A stretch of 64,000 nucleotides of DNA from Adlercreutzia hattorii. Lineage in GTDB: Bacteria > Actinomycetota > Coriobacteriia > Coriobacteriales > Eggerthellaceae. The stretch is from contig NZ_AP022829.1 in assembly GCF_011405655.1 (NCBI RefSeq), forward strand, positions 186,001 to 250,000, read 5' to 3'. A program made the translations under genes and the position numbers. Each line of letters opens with the position of its first letter. Within the stretch, counting starts at the first letter, position 1. Under the pieces are notes generated by a model. The model was not told the DNA's origin. It ran no database searches and saw only the letters and a program-made list of their open reading frames with translations. Positions 59,388-64,000 of this stretch are shown here, one piece after another.

Positions 59388-60965
59388 ATGTCACAAGATG
59401 AAACAATGCTGGGGAAAGGGGTTCTTTCTCGCCGTGACTGCGTGAAGCTGATGGGAGGCTTCGCCATCGCCATGGGCACGGGGTCGCTGCTTGCTGGCTG
59501 CTCGTCGGGCACCAGTGATTCCGGCGAGGGCGCTTCTCAGTCGGATGAGACGCCCAAGACGTTGCGGGTTGCCATGATGGGCAGCTCGACGGACACGTTG
59601 GATCCAGCCACCTTCAGCACGCTTCTTCCGTTGGCGATTGCGCTCAACGTGTACGACTCGCTTATCCTCCTGCGCAACGGCGTGGTGGAGAACTCGCTTG
59701 CCGAAAGCATCGAACCCAACGAGGATGCGAGCGCTTGGACCGTCACCCTTAAGGACGGTGTGAAGTATCATGACGGCGAGACCGTCACGGCTGAAGATGC
59801 GCTCTACAGCCTCCAGTACGCCGGCACCTCACCCATGTACTCGTCGTTCTACGCGAACGTCGATTGGGAGGGCAGCTCGGTTGTGGACGAGCGCACGTTC
59901 ACGCTCCAGCTTCTCTCGCCGCAAGCCACCTTCTGGGACGAGGTCGTTTCCGCCGTCACCTTCGTGTTCCCGGCGGGCAGCGCCGGTGACGATTTCTCTG
60001 GCGACATCGGCAGCGGGCCCTTCAAGCTCGTTTCCTTCTCTCCCGACACTGGAGCCGTGCTTGAGAAGAACGCCGATTACTGGGGAGGCGCTCCGGCCAT
60101 CGACACGGTTGAGATCGTCCCCATCACCGATCCCGAGACGAGGTACACGGCGCTCACGAGCGGCGAGGTCGACTTCGCCCACCAAATCTCGACGACGAAC
60201 GCGGCCACGCTCGAAGGCCAGTCCGGCTTCAACGTTTTGAACGGCGGCATCGAGAATTCGAGTTCTTTCCGCTTCTGCCTCAACGCGTCCGCCGCGCCTT
60301 TCGATGATCCCGAGGTACGCGAGGCCCTCAAGCTTATCGTCGACCGCCAGACCATGAACGACACCATCTTCCGCTCTGCGGGTGTGGTTGGCAATGATGT
60401 GCTTGGCCAGGGTATGCCGGGCTACAATGATTCCCTCGAGCAGCGTGCTTACGACTTCGACACCGCCAAGAAGGTGCTCGAAGAAAAGGGCGTGACCGAG
60501 CTCGAGATCACGACCGCCGAAACCACCACCGGCGTCAACGATTCTGCAGAGATGCTCAAAGCCCAGCTGGAGAAGGCGGGCATCACGGTGTCGGTGAAGG
60601 AGATCGATCCGACGACGCTGTTCTCCGACATGAACAACATCTACGGAGCGCAGATTTTCGCAACCTATCTCATCAATCGCCCGTATATCGCTTCGGCCGT
60701 CATGTACACCGGTGGCAGCTCGCCGTACAACTTCAGCCAGTGGAAGGATGACGAGTACGATTCCCTCTTGGCCCAAGCAACCTCGGCAGTGGATGAGGCC
60801 GACCGGGCGGAACTCCTCAACCAAGCACAGGAGCGTCTCTGGGCCGAGGGCGGCGATATCGTTTGGGGATACTGCGCCGATCTGAGCGGGCAGGTAGATG
60901 GCCTCGACGGCATAGACATCACGCTCTCGGTGCCCCTGTTCGCCAAGGCAACCCTCTCCGCTTAG
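59388..60965 (+). CDS. ABC transporter substrate-binding lipoprotein (SBP family 5; peptide/nickel type)
   Basis: 525 residues. The N-terminus has SRRDCVK, a twin-arginine-like motif, a hydrophobic stretch and the lipobox LAGC with Cys 38; it may therefore use the Tat route. The mature part follows family 5 binding proteins: TLRVAMMGSSTDTLDPATF, LAESIEPNEDASAWTVTLKD, VKYHDGETVTAEDALYSL, and GSGPFKLVSFSPDTGAVLEKN. Peptides, nickel or similar ligands are possible. GGAG lies 5 bp before the ATG at 59388; the ATG at 59373 lacks a site. Confidence 0.9.
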   Translation: MSQDETMLGKGVLSRRDCVKLMGGFAIAMGTGSLLAGCSSGTSDSGEGASQSDETPKTLRVAMMGSSTDTLDPATFSTLLPLAIALNVYDSLILLRNGVVENSLAESIEPNEDASAWTVTLKDGVKYHDGETVTAEDALYSLQYAGTSPMYSSFYANVDWEGSSVVDERTFTLQLLSPQATFWDEVVSAVTFVFPAGSAGDDFSGDIGSGPFKLVSFSPDTGAVLEKNADYWGGAPAIDTVEIVPITDPETRYTALTSGEVDFAHQISTTNAATLEGQSGFNVLNGGIENSSSFRFCLNASAAPFDDPEVREALKLIVDRQTMNDTIFRSAGVVGNDVLGQGMPGYNDSLEQRAYDFDTAKKVLEEKGVTELEITTAETTTGVNDSAEMLKAQLEKAGITVSVKEIDPTTLFSDMNNIYGAQIFATYLINRPYIASAVMYTGGSSPYNFSQWKDDEYDSLLAQATSAVDEADRAELLNQAQERLWAEGGDIVWGYCADLSGQVDGLDGIDITLSVPLFAKATLSA

Positions 60966-60982
60966 CGAATCGGACGAAGGGC

Positions 60983-61960
60983 ATGTCACCGAACGCCAAC
61001 CGTACGGGAGGGCACCGCGCACTGCGGATACTCTCCCGTATTCTCCTCTTCGCGATCTCGCTGATCTTCACGTGTCTGCTCGTGTTCCTCGCCCTTGAGG
61101 CTCTGCCCGGCGATGCCGCCACGCAGCGTCTCGGATTACAGGCGACTCCCGAGCGTGTGGCCGAGCTCACGCAGCAATACGGCCTCGACAAGCCGGTACT
61201 CTATCGTTTCGTTCTCTGGTGCGCTCATGCGCTGCAGGGCGACTTCGGAACCGTTCTTGCGTCGGGATTGCCCGTAGCCGACGCTATGGTCGGCCCTCTT
61301 GCGCGAACTGGAGTGATTTTTGCGATCTCGCTTGTTTTGGTGATTGTGGTCGGCACGGCTGGTGGCATTTTCGCGGGTCTTCATGGCGGCAAGGCGGCAG
61401 ACAAGATTGTGAGTACGCTTGCGCTTGCTGTTGTGGGAACACCCGAGTTCGTTGTCGGATTCTTTCTCATCTTGGTATTCGCGACGCAGCTCGGGTGGTT
61501 TCCCGCCGTATCGCTTCTTCCCGTTGGGAGCGGCTCGATGTTCGACAAGCCCATCATCATGGTGCTCCCCATCGTCGCCATATCCCTCATCGGGGCTTGC
61601 ACTCTTGTGCGTCCGGTGCGCGCCGTGGTCGAGCGGGAGAACCAAACGCTTCATGTCGAATCGGCCCGACTTTCTGGTCTGCCGGAAAGAAGGGTGATCG
61701 TCAAAAACCTCTTGCCCGGAATCATTGCCCCCGTTGCGCAGTCGGCGGCTTCGGTCGTACCTTATCTTATTGGCGGCACGGTCATCATTGAATCCCTTTT
61801 CAGCTTTCCCGGCTTGGGTACGCTCCTTGTCAACGCCGTGCTGAACCGCGAGCCCGATTTGCTCATGGCTTGCTCGGCGGTTGTCATAGCGGTGTCGCTT
61901 GCGGCTTTCTGGATTGCCGACGGGTTGGGAAGGGGGCGGTCCCGTGAGATCGAAGCATAG
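60983..61960 (+). CDS. ABC transporter permease (DppB/NikB-like)
   Basis: 325 residues with six hydrophobic helices. ALPGDAATQRLGLQATPERVAELTQQYGLDKPVLYRF is the typical extracytoplasmic start of DppB/NikB proteins. The EAA-like loop reads VVERENQTLHVESARLSGLPERRVIVKNLLP. GGTVIIESLFSFPGLGTLLV matches the conserved C-terminus. It begins 17 bp after the binding-protein gene, with GAAGG upstream, and overlaps the next permease by 17 bp. Confidence 0.93.
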   Translation: MSPNANRTGGHRALRILSRILLFAISLIFTCLLVFLALEALPGDAATQRLGLQATPERVAELTQQYGLDKPVLYRFVLWCAHALQGDFGTVLASGLPVADAMVGPLARTGVIFAISLVLVIVVGTAGGIFAGLHGGKAADKIVSTLALAVVGTPEFVVGFFLILVFATQLGWFPAVSLLPVGSGSMFDKPIIMVLPIVAISLIGACTLVRPVRAVVERENQTLHVESARLSGLPERRVIVKNLLPGIIAPVAQSAASVVPYLIGGTVIIESLFSFPGLGTLLVNAVLNREPDLLMACSAVVIAVSLAAFWIADGLGRGRSREIEA

Positions 61961-62759
61961 TGTTAGCGAGAAGCTGCTCTCTTGGCCCGATTTTGTGCTT
62001 CTCGTCTTCTTCGTCGCGTTTCTCGCTCTTGCGCTCGCCGGATCGCTTTCCCCGACAGACGGGACAAGCACCGTGGGGGCCGCGTTCATGCCTCCGAGCG
62101 CCGAGCATCCTTTGGGCACCGACGGGCTTGGCCGCGATGTTTTGGCGCGCCTCATGCATGGCGGCGCGCACCTTATCGCCGTTGCCGCTGTTTCCACCGC
62201 CGTCGCCGCTGCCGTGGGCGTGGCTCTCGGGTTCGCCGTGAGCGCGAAGGGCAGGTTCGCCGATGTGTTATCGTACCTGCTCGATCTGCTGCTGGTCATT
62301 CCTTCGATACTCGTGGTCATGGTTCTTGTGTTCGGGCTTGGTTCGGGAGTGGGGACGATGATCGTGGTGACCACGGCGGTGTCGGCACCCTACATAGCCC
62401 GGTACACGCGCTCGCTCGTTCGTCCCGTGGCCGCATCGCCTTATGTGACGGCGGCGCGTCTTTCCGGCGATTCGGCGGCGAAGACGGCTGTGCGCGAGGT
62501 GCTTCCGAACTTGGCGGTTCCCTTGGCAACCACGGTGGGCATGAGGTTCATCAACTCCGTCTATCTTGTTGCGACGGCCGCTTTTCTCGGGTTCGACCCC
62601 CTCGGAACGGGCTCCGACTGGGGAACCATGATACAGACGGGCGTCACGGGCATCAGCCTGAACCCGTGGGCCGCGCTTGCTCCCACTATCGCGATTGCCT
62701 GCATCACCATATCGGGCAATCTTCTGCTTGATCGAATAGGGAAAAGGAGCAACCTGTGA
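61944..62759 (+). CDS. ABC transporter permease (DppC/NikC-like)
   Basis: 271 residues starting at GTG, with AAGGGGG upstream. HPLGTDGLGRDVLARLMHGG is the hallmark of DppC/NikC permeases; the EAA-like loop reads YVTAARLSGDSAAKTAVREVLPN. Five to six hydrophobic helices are seen. Its stop overlaps the GTG start of the ATPase gene (GTGA). Confidence 0.93.
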   Translation: MRSKHSVSEKLLSWPDFVLLVFFVAFLALALAGSLSPTDGTSTVGAAFMPPSAEHPLGTDGLGRDVLARLMHGGAHLIAVAAVSTAVAAAVGVALGFAVSAKGRFADVLSYLLDLLLVIPSILVVMVLVFGLGSGVGTMIVVTTAVSAPYIARYTRSLVRPVAASPYVTAARLSGDSAAKTAVREVLPNLAVPLATTVGMRFINSVYLVATAAFLGFDPLGTGSDWGTMIQTGVTGISLNPWAALAPTIAIACITISGNLLLDRIGKRSNL

Positions 62760-64000
62760 CGAACGGATCGGACGCGATTGTCGAGATAGCGGGCCTTTCG
62801 ATTGCAACTCTCGGGGGTAAACGCGTTATCGACGATCTGTCGATAGAGATTTTGGCCGGAGAAAACCGCGCTCTCGTCGGAGAATCGGGGTCGGGCAAAA
62901 CCACGCTCGCCCTCGCGCTCATGGGACGCATCCGCAGCGGCCTCGTCCACGAGACCGGAACGATCTTCGTCGACGGGGCGGACGTGCTTTCTCTCAAAGG
63001 CTCATCGCTGAGGCGCTACCGGGCGGAAACGGTATCGTGGCTGTCGCAGGACCCCGCTCTCTCGCTCACGCCCCACATGACGGTGCGCGCGCTGCTGTCA
63101 GAATCCGTCCCGATGGACGACGAGGACGCGCTCGGCTTGCTTGGCAGGGTGGGCCTCTCGGGCGTCAAAGGGCTGCTCGACCGGAAGCCGCGCTCGCTTT
63201 CCGGAGGGCAGCGTCGACGTGTGGCCATCGCCAAGGCCATCGCGTCGAAACCTCGCGTGCTTATACTCGACGAGCCCACTGCCGGCCTCGACGGAGCCAC
63301 CGCCGATGAGGTCGTGGCCACCATCAAGGGAATCTGCGCCGAATCGGGAATGAGCGTCGTCGCCATCACCCACGACCTTGATGTGGCCGGCAAGTTCGCC
63401 GAATCCGTCACCGTCCTCAAAGAGGGCTGCGTTCTCGAAACGGTTTCGCATTCCGAGCTGATGAACAACCCTGGAACCGATTACGCCCGCAAACTCGTTG
63501 ACGCCCAGCGGCTTGAACGGCGTCCTGGCGATGAAATGGATTCATCCGCCGGTGCCCCTGTGTTTTCAGCATCAAGCTTCGATGTCGTGACGCCCGACGG
63601 CAAGGTTGCAACGAGGAATGCCGCGTTTTCGATCAATCATGGCCGGGGGCTTTCCCTTTTCGGGCCTTCGGGGTCGGGCAAGAGTACGATTGTCAGGGCC
63701 ATCACGGGAGAGCGCCCTGCGGAAAGAGGTTCTGTGGCGCTCGATTTGGGCGATGGGGGTATGCATGTTCTCGCGCCCTCGTTCAAGGATCGGTCGCAAA
63801 CCGAGCTTGCCGCCGTGCAGATGGTGCCACAGGATCCTGCGACAAGCCTCAATCCCGCGCTTTGCGTGGACACCCAGCTTTCTCGCGCCGTCAGGCGGGT
63901 GCATCCTCGCTGGTCGAGAAAAGAGGTGAAGGAGCGGGTTTCGGAGCTTTTGGCCTTGGTGCGTTTGCCCGATGAGATCAAACACCAGTATCCCCGCTCG
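62756..64000 (+). CDS. ABC transporter ATPase, two fused domains (3' end beyond the window)
   Basis: 415 codons are in the window with no stop. It starts at GTG with AAAGGAG upstream. The first nucleotide-binding domain has Walker A GESGSGKTT near 42, Q-loop VSWLSQDP, signature LSGGQRRRV near 148 and Walker B LILDEPTAGLD near 169. The second begins near residue 270 with Walker A GPSGSGKST near 303 and MVPQDPATSLNPAL. It corresponds to DppD and DppF fused in one chain. It powers the permease pair upstream. Confidence 0.93.
   Translation, partial: MTNGSDAIVEIAGLSIATLGGKRVIDDLSIEILAGENRALVGESGSGKTTLALALMGRIRSGLVHETGTIFVDGADVLSLKGSSLRRYRAETVSWLSQDPALSLTPHMTVRALLSESVPMDDEDALGLLGRVGLSGVKGLLDRKPRSLSGGQRRRVAIAKAIASKPRVLILDEPTAGLDGATADEVVATIKGICAESGMSVVAITHDLDVAGKFAESVTVLKEGCVLETVSHSELMNNPGTDYARKLVDAQRLERRPGDEMDSSAGAPVFSASSFDVVTPDGKVATRNAAFSINHGRGLSLFGPSGSGKSTIVRAITGERPAERGSVALDLGDGGMHVLAPSFKDRSQTELAAVQMVPQDPATSLNPALCVDTQLSRAVRRVHPRWSRKEVKERVSELLALVRLPDEIKHQYPRS

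Noticed and set aside
1-64000. CRISPR arrays, rRNA genes and complete insertion sequences
   Set aside because: No set of regularly spaced repeats with spacers, no rRNA-like segments and no transposase with terminal repeats were seen; the three-copy arrays at 12751 and 12965 are gapless or too short to be CRISPR.
29985-64000. An integrase or excisionase for the ICE
   Set aside because: None of the genes present shows tyrosine- or serine-recombinase motifs; the HTH protein at 58298 is too long and unlike a typical excisionase.

Overview
The window reads as high-GC DNA from an anaerobic gut actinobacterium, most likely a member of the Coriobacteriia/Eggerthellaceae. This is inferred from base composition, Shine-Dalgarno-led genes with frequent GTG/TTG starts, and the mix of replication, purine, radical-SAM and LPXTG genes. 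No species can be fixed from the sequence alone.

Positions 1-29.9 kb look like ordinary chromosome. They open with ssb-rpsR-rplI-dnaB, then a YhaO/YhaN-type DNA-repair pair, purA and purD, an HemN/HemW-family radical SAM protein and a type IV prepilin peptidase. Two divergently transcribed AAA ATPase genes follow. They share a 296-bp intergenic region that carries two different three-copy repeat arrays, and a tRNA-Phe gene lies just beyond. After that come a phosphodiesterase, a PAS-GGDEF diguanylate cyclase, a lipoprotein, proC, an APC permease, an acetamidase/formamidase, a NimA-like flavoprotein, an LPXTG surface protein, a PAP2 phosphatase, an HTH-membrane protein, a PLP aminotransferase, a DUF1269-like protein, a glyoxalase-nitroreductase fusion and a zinc-ribbon membrane protein. 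Two parS-like palindromes (1151 and 22720) suggest the region is near the chromosome origin.

At 29948-29984 there is only the 5' half of a tRNA-Gly(CCC) gene. Directly after it begins an integrative and conjugative element (ICE) of the Tn1549-like type: parA-parB, sortase B with an NlpC/P60-SpaA surface protein, a 2014-residue methylase-helicase, three DNA methyltransferases, a DUF3991/Toprim primase, an oriT-like hairpin cluster, MobC and a MOBP relaxase. The transfer machinery follows: PcfB-like protein, ArdC-like protein, VirD4, a small pilin-like membrane protein, VirB6/TrbL, PrgI, VirB4 and a CHAP lytic enzyme. A reverse-strand cargo block (44.3-46.4 kb) holds an Abi_2/AbiF-type HEPN protein, a structured RNA-like element and a DUF4238 protein, and is probably a phage-defence islet. 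A tnpV-like gene is embedded in another frame inside the methylase-helicase gene. No integrase and no right attachment site are visible, so the right end of the element is probably beyond 64 kb, unless the element is degraded.

After an AT-rich stretch (58.3-59.4 kb) with a reverse-strand HTH gene, a dipeptide/nickel-type ABC transporter operon begins: lipoprotein binding protein, two permeases and a fused double ATPase. It runs off the end of the window. Whether it is host DNA or ICE cargo is unresolved.
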